Assembly (NCBI GenBank): GCA_934572355.1
Contig: CAKTKV010000005.1
Location: 1-20,942 of the forward strand
Length of the DNA stretch: 20,942 bases
Direction: 5' to 3'
Origin: an uncultured Oscillospiraceae bacterium
GTDB lineage: Bacteria; Bacillota; Clostridia; Oscillospirales; Oscillospiraceae
Shown here: positions 1-6,624 of the stretch, piece after piece
Position numbering within the stretch: the stretch's first letter is position 1
Layout of the letters: each line of letters begins with the position of its first letter
The notes under the pieces: model-generated
The model's input: only the letters and a program-made list of their open reading frames with translations
What the model was told of the DNA's origin: nothing
The model's database searches: none
Made by a program: the position numbers and the translations under genes

Positions 1-92
1 CATCTGTTGTTATAGGTCCAGTTGAGTACCACGGCAGCGCAAACAAACATCAGCACCGCCAGCATCGTGAGATTTCTTTTCCTGTTCTTCAT
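1..92 (-). CDS. spoIIIAH: Stage III sporulation protein AH (5' part only)
   Basis: Only the first 30 codons are in the window; the rest lies beyond base 1. The peptide begins MKNRKRNLTMLAVLMFVC and continues with a hydrophobic stretch to a VLNWTYNN-like segment: a short basic cytoplasmic head followed by one membrane helix, as expected at the N-terminus of SpoIIIAH. In the family, the extracytoplasmic domain has a ring-building fold and binds forespore SpoIIQ across the intermembrane space. The ATG at 92-90 is preceded by GGAGGAG (104-110), which begins directly after the spoIIIAG stop codon, so the gene is the last visible member of the spoIIIA operon. Identity rests on the N-terminal pattern plus its operon position; the C-terminal domain cannot be checked. 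Confidence 0.85.
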   Translation of the reverse strand, partial: MKNRKRNLTMLAVLMFVCAAVVLNWTYNNR

Positions 93-110
93 GACTGTCC
101 GTTCTCCTCC

Positions 111-452
111 TTATGCTTTGTCCGTCATTCTGAGAATTGTGATCTTATCCGAACTGTAGCCAGTATATGATTCAACCGCGCGGATAATATCCAGTCTGAC
201 CTTTGGGTTCGCCGCACCCTCGCAGACGACGACTACGCCGCTGTCCGAAATGAGCACGCGCGCATTGCCCACGCCCTCGCTGCATGAGAGCACCTGCGCC
301 AAAAGTCCGCTGCTGTCGCTCACCGCATCTTTCTGGGAGCTGCCGCCGGGGAGCAGCAGAAGCAGCACTCCGGCGATAAGGATCATGAACGGATAGCGAA
401 ACCGCCCCAGCAGCTCTGTCTTGCCTTTAAGCTTATCCGTCATCACATCCAC
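111..452 (-). CDS. spoIIIAG: Stage III sporulation protein AG, compact form
   Basis: SpoIIIAG is a mother-cell membrane protein whose extracytoplasmic domain oligomerises into the large ring of the SpoIIIA-SpoIIQ channel. The 113-residue product has one membrane helix at about residues 20-38 and then a bare ring-building motif: helix LLAQVLSCSEG, strand ARVLIS, strand GVVVVCEG, helix around VRLDIIRAVESYTG and strand KITILRM. The Bacillus subtilis protein is about twice as long, with a long insertion between the first two strands; here that insertion is replaced by about two residues. The GTG at 452 has AAAGG five bases upstream and overlaps spoIIIAF by 10 bases; an ATG at 443 that overlaps the spoIIIAF stop as TGATG is an alternative start giving 110 residues. 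Confidence 0.9.
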   Translation of the reverse strand: MDVMTDKLKGKTELLGRFRYPFMILIAGVLLLLLPGGSSQKDAVSDSSGLLAQVLSCSEGVGNARVLISDSGVVVVCEGAANPKVRLDIIRAVESYTGYSSDKITILRMTDKA

Positions 453-916
453 ATCTGCCTTTCAGCCGGAATACCAAGCTCGTTCTGTATCACGCCCTCA
501 AGCGTGGCCTTGGCGCTGCCGATATCCGGCGCGTCTATCTCCGCAGCGTACGGCACCCATAACCCGTCAAGATTCCACTGCGCCTGAACCTTCACCCCGG
601 AAATGTTTGCTCCAAGCTCTTCCGCTTTGTCCAATATATATTCCTCGCACTGCTCTTCTATGACTGCTCTGTTGAGTCTGTCATCTATTCTTTCGGCATT
701 CTCGTTTATGGCCGCCTCCGCTTCGCGCAGTCTGGCTGCCTCAAGTGCGTAGATATCAAAGTCTATTTCCTTTATCGGGCTGAGTATCGCCATCGTCAGC
801 GCGGCCGTACACAGCAGCTGCATGATGCGCCGCACGCCGCCCTCGTGGGTAATGTTTATCGCCGCGCCGCAGAATATAGACACTGCACAGAGCTGGCGTA
901 TGCTTTCCTGTATCAC
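443..916 (-). CDS. spoIIIAF: Stage III sporulation protein AF
   Basis: This is the membrane component SpoIIIAF of the mother-cell sporulation channel. The 157-residue product has two N-terminal hydrophobic segments (about residues 5-20 and 30-50, ending LSPI) followed by a charged soluble domain rich in Glu and Ala, then a strand-rich C-terminus, as in the family, where this part adopts a ring-building-type fold. The reading frame stays open far upstream (to 1360), but that part lies inside spoIIIAE in another frame and has low-complexity Arg/Gly sequence, so I place the start at GTG 916-914. This start overlaps the spoIIIAE stop as GTGA, the same coupling used elsewhere in the operon. It ends in TGA overlapping the possible ATG of spoIIIAG. 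Confidence 0.88.
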   Translation of the reverse strand: MIQESIRQLCAVSIFCGAAINITHEGGVRRIMQLLCTAALTMAILSPIKEIDFDIYALEAARLREAEAAINENAERIDDRLNRAVIEEQCEEYILDKAEELGANISGVKVQAQWNLDGLWVPYAAEIDAPDIGSAKATLEGVIQNELGIPAERQMWM

Positions 917-2019
917 CCTGTCACCGCCTTCATTCCCGCCATCATCGATATGAAAAGCATTATCCCGCAGCAGCCTAGGAGTCCCAGCAGCAGCCCCATA
1001 GCGCTGCCGACTCCTGAGAACAGTGCGGACAGACGCGGGCTCTGCATGGAGTCTGTCACCGCAGCGGCAGCCTTCAGAATAAGCATCTTTACGGACAGGA
1101 CCGCGAACGGCCCCGCGCACAGGACGCAGACGGTGATGAGCCCGAACGCTCCCGCGCAGCTTCTTATCACTCCCGCCGCGGAGAGCACCGCACCCGAAGC
1201 GTCGGATATCATCCCGCCGACGACCGGCAGCACTGTCGATATGACTGTGCGCATCGTCTTCACCGCCGCGGCGTCGGTACTCGATGTGATGACGCCCGTC
1301 ATGCCTATGTATGCCGTGAAGCTTATCGTCATCCCTGTCATTATTATTGTTGCCGCCCACTTTGTAAAACGTGCCGCCGCGGCCATCAGGGAATTCGGGA
1401 ACACTCCGTTTGCCACCGTCACCGCAAGATATGCATATACGAGCGGGACTACCAGCTTCTGCGCGATGCTCATAAGCACATCCAGCGCAAGGCTCACCGC
1501 GGCGAATTTCGCTCCCGCCGACGTCAGCGCTCCCCCGGCTGCCGCCGCTGTAAATATGACCGGCAGCGCCGCCTTCGAGTAATCAGACAGTCTGAACATC
1601 GATTCCACCGTCTGCGACACTATGCCGTCAACACCCTTGAGCATTATCATGGCCGCCCCGCAGCAGCCTGCGATCTCTATGTATTCGCTTATTCCCTTGC
1701 TGCTGCACAGTGAGCCGCCGAGGGCGCACAGCAGCGCAATTGTGACTAACGTCGCGCCGAAGCTGAGGTTGGCCCTGAGTTCCGATACGATATTATTCAG
1801 AAAGCTTTTCCATACCCTCGCGATAGCACCACCGGCGTCATAGCTCCCGTCGAAGCTGAGCTTGCCGGATATCTCCTTTTCCTCATCAGTGAGCTGTTCC
1901 TCAAGCGAATATGCCCCCGCCTCTTCGGCGGCTCTTTCTGCAAGCTCCTCGGCATAAGCACGCTCCGGCAGCGCGCACAGCAGAATGAGCACCGCAAGCA
2001 TGGCCGCGGCACATCTCAT
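913..2019 (-). CDS. spoIIIAE: Stage III sporulation protein AE
   Basis: SpoIIIAE is the large polytopic membrane subunit of the SpoIIIA complex in the mother-cell membrane. The 368-residue product starts MRCAAAMLAVLILLCALP followed by AYAEE, a likely signal peptide with a cleavage site after AYA. Residues 25-75 are charged, and the rest has several hydrophobic segments (for example around SFGATLVTIALLCALGG, VVPLVYAYLAVTV, GAFGLITVCVLCAGP and GLLLGLLGCCGIMLFIS). The length is close to the roughly 400 residues of the B. subtilis protein. The ATG at 2019-2017 overlaps the spoIIIAD stop as ATGA, which fixes the start; upstream codons in the same frame belong to the shadow of spoIIIAD. The gene ends by a GTGA overlap with spoIIIAF. 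Confidence 0.93.
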   Translation of the reverse strand: MRCAAAMLAVLILLCALPERAYAEELAERAAEEAGAYSLEEQLTDEEKEISGKLSFDGSYDAGGAIARVWKSFLNNIVSELRANLSFGATLVTIALLCALGGSLCSSKGISEYIEIAGCCGAAMIMLKGVDGIVSQTVESMFRLSDYSKAALPVIFTAAAAGGALTSAGAKFAAVSLALDVLMSIAQKLVVPLVYAYLAVTVANGVFPNSLMAAAARFTKWAATIIMTGMTISFTAYIGMTGVITSSTDAAAVKTMRTVISTVLPVVGGMISDASGAVLSAAGVIRSCAGAFGLITVCVLCAGPFAVLSVKMLILKAAAAVTDSMQSPRLSALFSGVGSAMGLLLGLLGCCGIMLFISMMAGMKAVTG

Positions 2020-2402
2020 ACCATGCCGCCTATCATGTTGAGCATGTTCATTATCACCGGCATGGCCACCGCGGTCGCGCACAGCGTCGCCGCGATCTCG
2101 ACGGCCGCGGCTATCGCGCCCTGGGACGCATCCTTGCACAGCTCCGCGCACAGCTTGCTTATCGCTGCGATCCCCGCACATTTCAGCATTGGCTGCAATA
2201 GCGTACCCGATACGCCCATCGCATCCCTCGCGCGTTCGGCAAGCCCGGTAAGGCTCTGTATCATTCCAACCGTGCCAAGCAGCATTACCGCAACGGCGGC
2301 TGCCGCTGCCGCGAAGGAAAGCTCCGGATTTATCCGCTTTATGAGTATGCACACAACTGTACTGAGCAAAGCCGTTCCCGCACATTTTGCAACTATCTCC
2401 AT
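2016..2402 (-). CDS. spoIIIAD: Stage III sporulation protein AD
   Basis: SpoIIIAD is a small polytopic membrane protein of the SpoIIIA complex. The 128-residue product starts MEIVAKCAGTALLS and has about four hydrophobic segments, with a conserved-looking middle around LAERARDAMGVSG and a C-terminal hydrophobic helix (LCATAVAMPVIMNMLNMIGG). The length matches the family (about 130 residues). The start ATG at 2402-2400 comes two bases after the spoIIIAC stop, and the gene ends in an ATGA overlap with spoIIIAE, so the three genes are read from one message. SpoIIIAC and SpoIIIAD are sequence-related; here both have the pattern of paired helices around a charged loop. Confidence 0.93.
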   Translation of the reverse strand: MEIVAKCAGTALLSTVVCILIKRINPELSFAAAAAAVAVMLLGTVGMIQSLTGLAERARDAMGVSGTLLQPMLKCAGIAAISKLCAELCKDASQGAIAAAVEIAATLCATAVAMPVIMNMLNMIGGMV

Positions 2403-2404
2403 GT

Positions 2405-2599
2405 CTATAAATTAAAAAGAACCTTTATCATGTTGAACAGCTCGCTTATTTTCTGCACGACGATCATCAGCACAACGACCAGTGCGGTTATCGTCGTCAT
2501 AAGCGCCTGCTCGTCACGCCCGGAGCGCTGAAGCAGTATGTTCAGAACAGCCACAAGTATTCCGACCGCGGCAATCTTGAAGATAAGATCAATGTCCAT
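2405..2599 (-). CDS. spoIIIAC: Stage III sporulation protein AC
   Basis: SpoIIIAC is the smallest membrane subunit of the SpoIIIA complex. The 64-residue product MDIDLIFKIAAVGILVAV... has two membrane helices (about residues 5-22 and 34-60) separated by a polar loop containing QRSGRDEQA, a signature loop of this family; the usual length is about 65-68 residues. I choose the ATG at 2599 because AGGAGA lies six bases upstream; an in-frame GTG at 2605 overlaps that ribosome binding site and is less likely. The gene starts ten bases after the spoIIIAB stop and is followed two bases later by spoIIIAD. Confidence 0.92.
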   Translation of the reverse strand: MDIDLIFKIAAVGILVAVLNILLQRSGRDEQALMTTITALVVVLMIVVQKISELFNMIKVLFNL

Positions 2600-2609
2600 T
2601 GCCACTCTC

Positions 2610-3116
2610 CTAAATAAGCGTAATAACTATCAGCGCGCCCGACGTGAGAGCAAGTCCCATTCCTAACCTGCGCGTCTGCGGCAGAGCCTCCGCGGCGGTG
2701 GTGCGCAGCTTTTCCAACGTCTCCCGGCAGCTTCGTATCGCCTCCAATTGGCTGTCGACGTCGTATCTGCCGAGGAATGAACCGAGCGTACACAAGAGCC
2801 GCGCCGCCTCCTCGGAATGCTTCACGCTCTCCGTGACGCACTCCTCCCATATATTTTGAAAATCCCGGCTTCCAAGCTCCGGCAGGCGGCGCATCAGTCC
2901 GGAAAGCAGTGCCTTGCCGGCGTTCTCCGTCCTCGTATCTAACTGCGCGGCGAGTTCCGGCAGCGGCAATGCACGCGTCTCAAGCTCGTCCTGCATGAGA
3001 CGAAGCGTATGGCAGAGCGCATTCAGCTCGTTTAGCTGTTCCCTTTTCAGCGCCGTATAGCTGCCGCCGCCATATACCGCAGCGGCGGCAATGAGCATTA
3101 TTCCGATTATCCTCAT
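2610..3116 (-). CDS. spoIIIAB: Stage III sporulation protein AB
   Basis: SpoIIIAB is a membrane-anchored, largely helical protein of the SpoIIIA complex that resembles type II secretion subunit GspF in structural work. The 168-residue product starts MRIIGIMLIAAAAVYGGGS, a hydrophobic N-terminal anchor, followed by long amphipathic helices (REQLNELNALCHTLRLMQDE and RLPELGSRDFQNIWEECVTE), and ends with a second hydrophobic helix (LGMGLALTSGALIVITLI). Length and domain order fit the family (171 residues in B. subtilis). The ATG at 3116-3114 overlaps the spoIIIAA stop as ATGA, which fixes the start. Confidence 0.93.
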   Translation of the reverse strand: MRIIGIMLIAAAAVYGGGSYTALKREQLNELNALCHTLRLMQDELETRALPLPELAAQLDTRTENAGKALLSGLMRRLPELGSRDFQNIWEECVTESVKHSEEAARLLCTLGSFLGRYDVDSQLEAIRSCRETLEKLRTTAAEALPQTRRLGMGLALTSGALIVITLI

Positions 3117-3982
3117 GTTTTCAGCCTTTCAAGCATATAGCCGCGCTTGCCGTTATTCAGTGAAACGGTGAGCAGGTTTTCAAATACGCCCATTTCAAAC
3201 AGCTCCCGATATAATGGCCGCCTAAGCATTTCAGCGAGACTTCTCCCATGCGCCGTCGCAAGGACGGCTACACCGCATCCGGCGATCTCACCTATAGCTC
3301 TGATGTCCTCAGGCTGCGTTACCTCGTCCATCGCGATCACCTGAGGGTTCATGCCGCGCAGCAGCATCATCGCCCCCTGTGCCTTGGGCACATCCACAAG
3401 CACATCCGTGCAGGAGCCGAGTTCAAACTGCGCCCGCCCGTTTTCTGTCGCCGACAGCTCATTGCGCTCGTCCACTACGGAGGTTCTGATGCCAGTCTCG
3501 GAGAATACTCGTACAAGCTCCCGCAGGGCCGTAGTCTTGCCGATACCCGGCGGCGCGGCTATGAGTGTGCTCCAAAGCCCGTCCGATATGATTTTATGCG
3601 CCTCTGCGCGGCATATATCACGGCACTCGTGCGGAATACGTATGACCGCGGAGCTGTAATTTCTGAAACCCGTAAGCTCCCCGCGATTGTATATCGCCTG
3701 CCCGCACAAGCCTATGCGCAGCCCGTGCCAGCTTATGTATCCGTTCCTCATCGACTGCATCGAGCTGTGCAGCGAAGCGCCCGTCGCCTTTTCGAGCAAT
3801 CGTATGAGCTCGTCCTGCTCAAATTCCTTGTCCCTGATGCGAAGCTCCGCCCCGCCGATAAGCGCTGTCGGCGGCTGCCCGATACGAAGTCGTATTTCCT
3901 CTGCGCGGTCAAAGCGCCCGCGGCTCAATGCCTGTCCAAGCGACGCTGGCAGCAGCGCGCAGGCCTCTCTGAATGCATCCAT
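3113..3982 (-). CDS. spoIIIAA: Stage III sporulation protein AA, AAA/secretion-type ATPase
   Basis: SpoIIIAA is the cytoplasmic ATPase of the SpoIIIA channel, related to type II/IV secretion ATPases. From the chosen start the product has 289 residues (about 307 in B. subtilis). It carries AEEIRLRIGQPP near the N-terminus, Walker A APPGIGKTT at about residues 143-151, a VVDERNELSA segment typical of the family, and Walker B-like QVIAMDEVT with the following ATAHG. An in-frame ATG at 4024 would add 14 residues but has no ribosome binding site and falls in a possible promoter; the ATG at 3982 has AAGGA nine bases upstream. It is the first gene of the operon and overlaps spoIIIAB as ATGA. Confidence 0.94.
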   Translation of the reverse strand: MDAFREACALLPASLGQALSRGRFDRAEEIRLRIGQPPTALIGGAELRIRDKEFEQDELIRLLEKATGASLHSSMQSMRNGYISWHGLRIGLCGQAIYNRGELTGFRNYSSAVIRIPHECRDICRAEAHKIISDGLWSTLIAAPPGIGKTTALRELVRVFSETGIRTSVVDERNELSATENGRAQFELGSCTDVLVDVPKAQGAMMLLRGMNPQVIAMDEVTQPEDIRAIGEIAGCGVAVLATAHGRSLAEMLRRPLYRELFEMGVFENLLTVSLNNGKRGYMLERLKT

Positions 3983-4001
3983 CCTCTCACTTCCTTGGGA
4001 C

Positions 4002-4030
4002 AGACTATGCTCAAAGCACGGCATATATTA
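4002..4030 (-). promoter_or_regulatory. Possible sigma-E-type promoter of the spoIIIA operon
   Basis: Reading the minus strand, TAATATAT (4030-4023) gives ATA, then 16 bases, then CATAGTCT (4009-4002). This resembles the sigma-E pattern ATA-N16-CATACAAT, matching the CATA core and the last T. The spoIIIA operon of B. subtilis is known to be transcribed by sigma-E. The start point would fall near 3996, leaving a very short leader before ATG 3982, which is a weakness. Confidence 0.35.
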
Positions 4031-4040
4031 CGCAGAAACG

Positions 4041-4084
4041 GTAAACGCCATGCAGTGAACACGTGTTTACTGCATGGCGTTTAC
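4041..4084. promoter_or_regulatory. 44-bp near-perfect palindrome with TetR-type operator core
   Basis: Arms GTAAACGCCATGCAGT (4041-4056) and its exact complement (4069-4084) surround a core that is itself almost palindromic, so the whole 44 bases are symmetric except one pair. The centre, GTGAACACGTGTTTAC (4055-4070), fits the same GTRAAC-N4-GTTYAC pattern seen twice in the promoter of the TetR-methyltransferase gene at 5472-5512, and GCAGTGAAC is shared exactly with that site. It lies 20 bases after the stop of that gene and about 60 bases before spoIIIAA. It may be an operator, a terminator hairpin for the upstream gene, or both; there is no run of T after it on either strand, which argues against a simple terminator. 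Confidence 0.65.
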
Positions 4085-4103
4085 TAATTAGCCTTAGGGC
4101 TTA

Positions 4104-5447
4104 TCAAGTTTTACGTAGAATCATTTTAATAAAGTTGAGATATTTCCCGGCTCCCGCTTCCATTGACCGTCTGTCTCTCGCCGCGTAGGGATTGTCCTGC
4201 GTCAGCCAGTCTCTCCATACCTCATCACGGCTGTGCATTTCTTCAATGCACAGCGCTTCAACTCCGGGCGTCTTGGATATAACGCCGCGCCAGAATTCCA
4301 CATCGTGCATAAAAGCTAACTGCTCCGGTGTCCATGACAGCAAAAGCTCCTCCGGCAGCGCGTCGTGGCAGTCCTTCACCATACCGGGCACAGCGATATA
4401 AATATATCCGCCGTGCTTCACGTAGGGCAGTATTTCATCGCTGAGATAAGCATCATCACGTCCGTAATAGTTGAAAGCTCCGACATTTACGACCGCGTCG
4501 AAGAATTCTTTCTCAACAGGCGCATCTTTCAATTCCGTTTTCAGCGGCAGCACATGACTGCTCAACAGCCCTTGAGATGTAAAGAACCGCCTGTTCTCCT
4601 CAGGATCGCTCAGCGGATCGACGGCATAGACCTTGAGTCCGTACTCCTTCGCGAGGAATACCGAGGTAAGGCCTTTGCCGCAGCCGAGGTCGCATACGAC
4701 AGAACCTTGGCGCAGCGCACTGTTTTCGAGCAGCTCCTCGGTGAGCTTGATTGGATTAGGGCCGGACAGCCTGCTCATGAATGCTGCTGTGCCGTATTTC
4801 CTGCTGCGCGGATATTCATCCATGGAGGCGTACGGTTTTCTATAACCGCTTATTCCATAGACGAAATGCTCAAAATGCTTTTTCAGCAGATCAGATACCC
4901 TGCCCTTTGCGTCCATTCCGTCGTAAAGGTTAATAAGCGTAAACACCGGCCCGTAAAACTCCAACGCAAGCTCGGCAGCCGAACGGTACCTGCGGTCAAA
5001 GCCCGGCATTTCACGCAGCAGATCCTCGGTGTACTTGAGCGGCCCCGTGCCGAGGTACTGCTGGAACAGTGCATTCATCTCCGGCGAACGGAATTGCTCC
5101 AGTGTGATCATGCGTCTGAAGCGTGATGCGAACGGATCCTCCGTCCAGTATATGAACTGCGCCATGGTGAAGCCGACTATCTGCTCTATCGCTGTGTTTC
5201 TGTAGCTCTCGGGCATTTCGTCGAATATCCCTACCGGCAGAGAGAACCGCTCCGCACCGCTGCGGTCGTTTTCCTCCATCCGCCGCAGGATGCTGTCATA
5301 TATATCCCGTTTATTCGTATAGTGCTTATACAGTGCGCCCTTGGTAATCCCAAGCGCATCCGCTATCATGCTTACGGACACCGCCTCATAGCCGTCCTTT
5401 GAAAACAGCTCCAGCGAAGCCAGCAGTATTTTTTCTTTTGTATCCAT
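4104..5447 (-). CDS. TetR-family DNA-binding domain fused to a SAM-dependent methyltransferase
   Basis: The 447-residue product joins two complete modules. Residues 1-60 form a TetR N-terminal helix-turn-helix (KEKILLASLELFSKDGYEAV, then SMIADALGITKGALYKHYTNK), followed by a helical ligand/dimer domain to about 200. Residues 220-447 form a class I methyltransferase with motif I VCDLGCGKG at 251-259, an acidic end of strand 2 (VYAVDP) and FFDAVVNVGAFNYYG at the motif IV position; it resembles the COG2230-like methyltransferases common in Firmicutes. There is no stop, frameshift or second ribosome site between the halves. The ATG at 5447 has AAGGGG ten bases upstream. Two operator-like sites overlap its promoter, which suggests autorepression. 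The methyl acceptor and the ligand are unknown. Confidence 0.9.
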   Translation of the reverse strand: MDTKEKILLASLELFSKDGYEAVSVSMIADALGITKGALYKHYTNKRDIYDSILRRMEENDRSGAERFSLPVGIFDEMPESYRNTAIEQIVGFTMAQFIYWTEDPFASRFRRMITLEQFRSPEMNALFQQYLGTGPLKYTEDLLREMPGFDRRYRSAAELALEFYGPVFTLINLYDGMDAKGRVSDLLKKHFEHFVYGISGYRKPYASMDEYPRSRKYGTAAFMSRLSGPNPIKLTEELLENSALRQGSVVCDLGCGKGLTSVFLAKEYGLKVYAVDPLSDPEENRRFFTSQGLLSSHVLPLKTELKDAPVEKEFFDAVVNVGAFNYYGRDDAYLSDEILPYVKHGGYIYIAVPGMVKDCHDALPEELLLSWTPEQLAFMHDVEFWRGVISKTPGVEALCIEEMHSRDEVWRDWLTQDNPYAARDRRSMEAGAGKYLNFIKMILRKT

Positions 5448-5471
5448 AAATAATTTACCCCTTGCTAAGCA

Positions 5472-5512
5472 GTGAACGCCAGTTTACTTCATTATAGTAA
5501 ACTGGCGTTCAC
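5472..5512. promoter_or_regulatory. Double TetR-type operator in inverted orientation
   Basis: GTGAACGCCAGTTTAC (5472-5487) is repeated as its exact reverse complement at 5497-5512, separated by nine bases. Each copy is itself an imperfect palindrome GTGAAC-N4-GTTTAC, the size expected for a TetR dimer. The copy at 5497-5512 fills the spacer between the -35 and -10 boxes of the promoter, and the other covers the transcription start region, a classical arrangement for repression. Confidence 0.8.
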
Positions 5513-5519
5513 GCGTCAA
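5491..5519 (-). promoter_or_regulatory. Sigma-A promoter of the TetR-methyltransferase gene
   Basis: On the minus strand TTGACG (5519-5514) is followed by a 17-base spacer and a perfect TATAAT (5496-5491). The expected start near 5484 leaves a leader of about 37 bases containing AAGGGG before ATG 5447. The spacer is occupied by one of the two operator copies. Confidence 0.85.
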
Positions 5520-5522
5520 GCC

Positions 5523-6086
5523 TTATTTATTCAGCCACGGTGATATTACATGCTTTTTGAGCATGAATGCCCTGTCGGAGATTTCCGCCATCGGCAGATC
5601 GGACATGGAGTCCGAGTAGAATTCATCAGAATGCCCGTCGGGATAGCGTTCATAAAAGCGGCGTACCTTTTCCTTGTCGTGGCAGTTTTCGCCGTCTATC
5701 TTCCCGCTGTGCTTATCCATTCTTGTGCCGATGAGATTAACTCCGAACTCACGGCAAACCGGCTCGAGCAAAAACTCCGGTGACGCGGAAATTATCACGT
5801 CATCGTCTTTTTTCTGCCTGAGATACCACTCGCCGATCCCGTCCTTATGCTCTGCCCAGAAGCGCTCAACCTCGCTGTCGATATCCGGGATGTCCTTCAG
5901 AAATGCAAAAAGCTTTTCCTTAAGCTTCGCAGCACTTCCGCCATTTACCGCGTAGGCGATAGCCTGCGGTATTACCCCGGGGAAATTCTTCAGCATTATC
6001 CATGGGTACTTTCTGAAGCAGTGCTTTATGAACGTGACCGAGCTGTCGGGATAGAATATCGTCTTGTCAAAATCGTAGGTATTCAA
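5523..6086 (-). CDS. HAD-superfamily (subclass IB) phosphatase
   Basis: The 187-residue product is a HAD-IB-type hydrolase of the phosphoserine phosphatase-like group. Motif I is at the extreme N-terminus (YDFDKTI, nucleophile Asp5 and Asp7), motif II is IISASPEFL with the conserved Ser, and motif III/IV is YSDSMSDLPM near the C-terminus. Between motif I and II is a helical cap (residues about 15-90). The substrate cannot be predicted. The frame has no suitable ATG; TTG at 6086-6084 is the natural start because GGTGA lies upstream and the motif I position is then typical. That ribosome site overlaps the stop of the nitroreductase gene, so the two are probably translationally coupled. Confidence 0.85.
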   Translation of the reverse strand: MNTYDFDKTIFYPDSSVTFIKHCFRKYPWIMLKNFPGVIPQAIAYAVNGGSAAKLKEKLFAFLKDIPDIDSEVERFWAEHKDGIGEWYLRQKKDDDVIISASPEFLLEPVCREFGVNLIGTRMDKHSGKIDGENCHDKEKVRRFYERYPDGHSDEFYSDSMSDLPMAEISDRAFMLKKHVISPWLNK

Positions 6087-6092
6087 TATGCG

Positions 6093-6611
6093 TCACCGTA
6101 CATAATAAAGGCGGTTTTCTTTTATCGGCTTTGCCGCCGGCGTTTCCGCGGGATAGCCGAGGATGCAGTTGCCGACGCCGATGTAATCTCCCTGCACTCC
6201 CCACTTTTCAAGCAGCGCTTTTCCCTCTGCTGATGCGAAAACCTCCTGCGCGCGGTTCACCCAGCAGGAGCCGATACCGAGCGCGGATGCAGCATTCATC
6301 AGGTTGCCGAGCACAAGGCTCCCATCCTTTACAGCGTTTGCGTTATCCGCCTCTGCCAGTACCACAAGCACGGTCGGTGCGCCGTAAAATGGGTCGCCAT
6401 TTGCTCCCATGACCTGCGCGTTGAGCTTTGACATATAAGCGATCGTGTCCTTGTCCTGCACGGCGATTATAATTGCCGGCTGCCTGTTCATCGCGCTCGG
6501 CGCGCAAAGCCCCGCCTTGAGTATCTGCTCAAGCTCACCATCGCTTATCTGCTCGCTCTTATATTTTCTGACGCTGCGGCGTTCATACAGCGCATTCAAT
6601 CCGTCCTTCAT
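6093..6611 (-). CDS. Nitroreductase-family FMN oxidoreductase
   Basis: The 172-residue product belongs to the nitroreductase/FMN-dependent oxidoreductase fold. The N-terminal LYERRSVRKYKSEQI with the paired Arg is the FMN phosphate-binding signature, followed by LKAGLCAPSAMNRQP (the second FMN-contact segment), a middle part around DGSLVLGNLMNAASALGIGSCWVN, and a C-terminal LGYPAETPAAKPIKENR, all typical of the family. Such enzymes are dimeric flavoproteins that use NAD(P)H to reduce quinones, nitro compounds or enones; the physiological substrate here is unknown. ATG 6611 has AAAGGA eight bases upstream. It lies 13 bases after the P-type ATPase stop and is followed closely by the HAD gene, so the three form one transcription unit. 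Confidence 0.9.
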   Translation of the reverse strand: MKDGLNALYERRSVRKYKSEQISDGELEQILKAGLCAPSAMNRQPAIIIAVQDKDTIAYMSKLNAQVMGANGDPFYGAPTVLVVLAEADNANAVKDGSLVLGNLMNAASALGIGSCWVNRAQEVFASAEGKALLEKWGVQGDYIGVGNCILGYPAETPAAKPIKENRLYYVR

Positions 6612-6624
6612 GTGTTCTGTCCTT

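Noticed and set aside
917..1360. Long upstream extension of the spoIIIAF frame to 1360
   Set aside because: The extra 148 residues are Arg/Gly/Asp-rich, overlap spoIIIAE completely and have no ribosome site; the GTGA overlap start at 916 gives the normal family length.
845..1582. Plus-strand open frame of 245 codons
   Set aside because: Antisense to spoIIIAE/AF, low-complexity Ala/Thr/Pro sequence, no ribosome site: a by-product of high GC codon use.
2020..2385. Extension of the spoIIIAE frame upstream to 2385
   Set aside because: It lies wholly inside spoIIIAD in another frame; the ATGA overlap start at 2019 gives a proper signal peptide.
3248..4087. Plus-strand open frame of 279 codons antisense to spoIIIAA
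   Set aside because: No family features and the opposite strand codes a full ATPase with Walker motifs.
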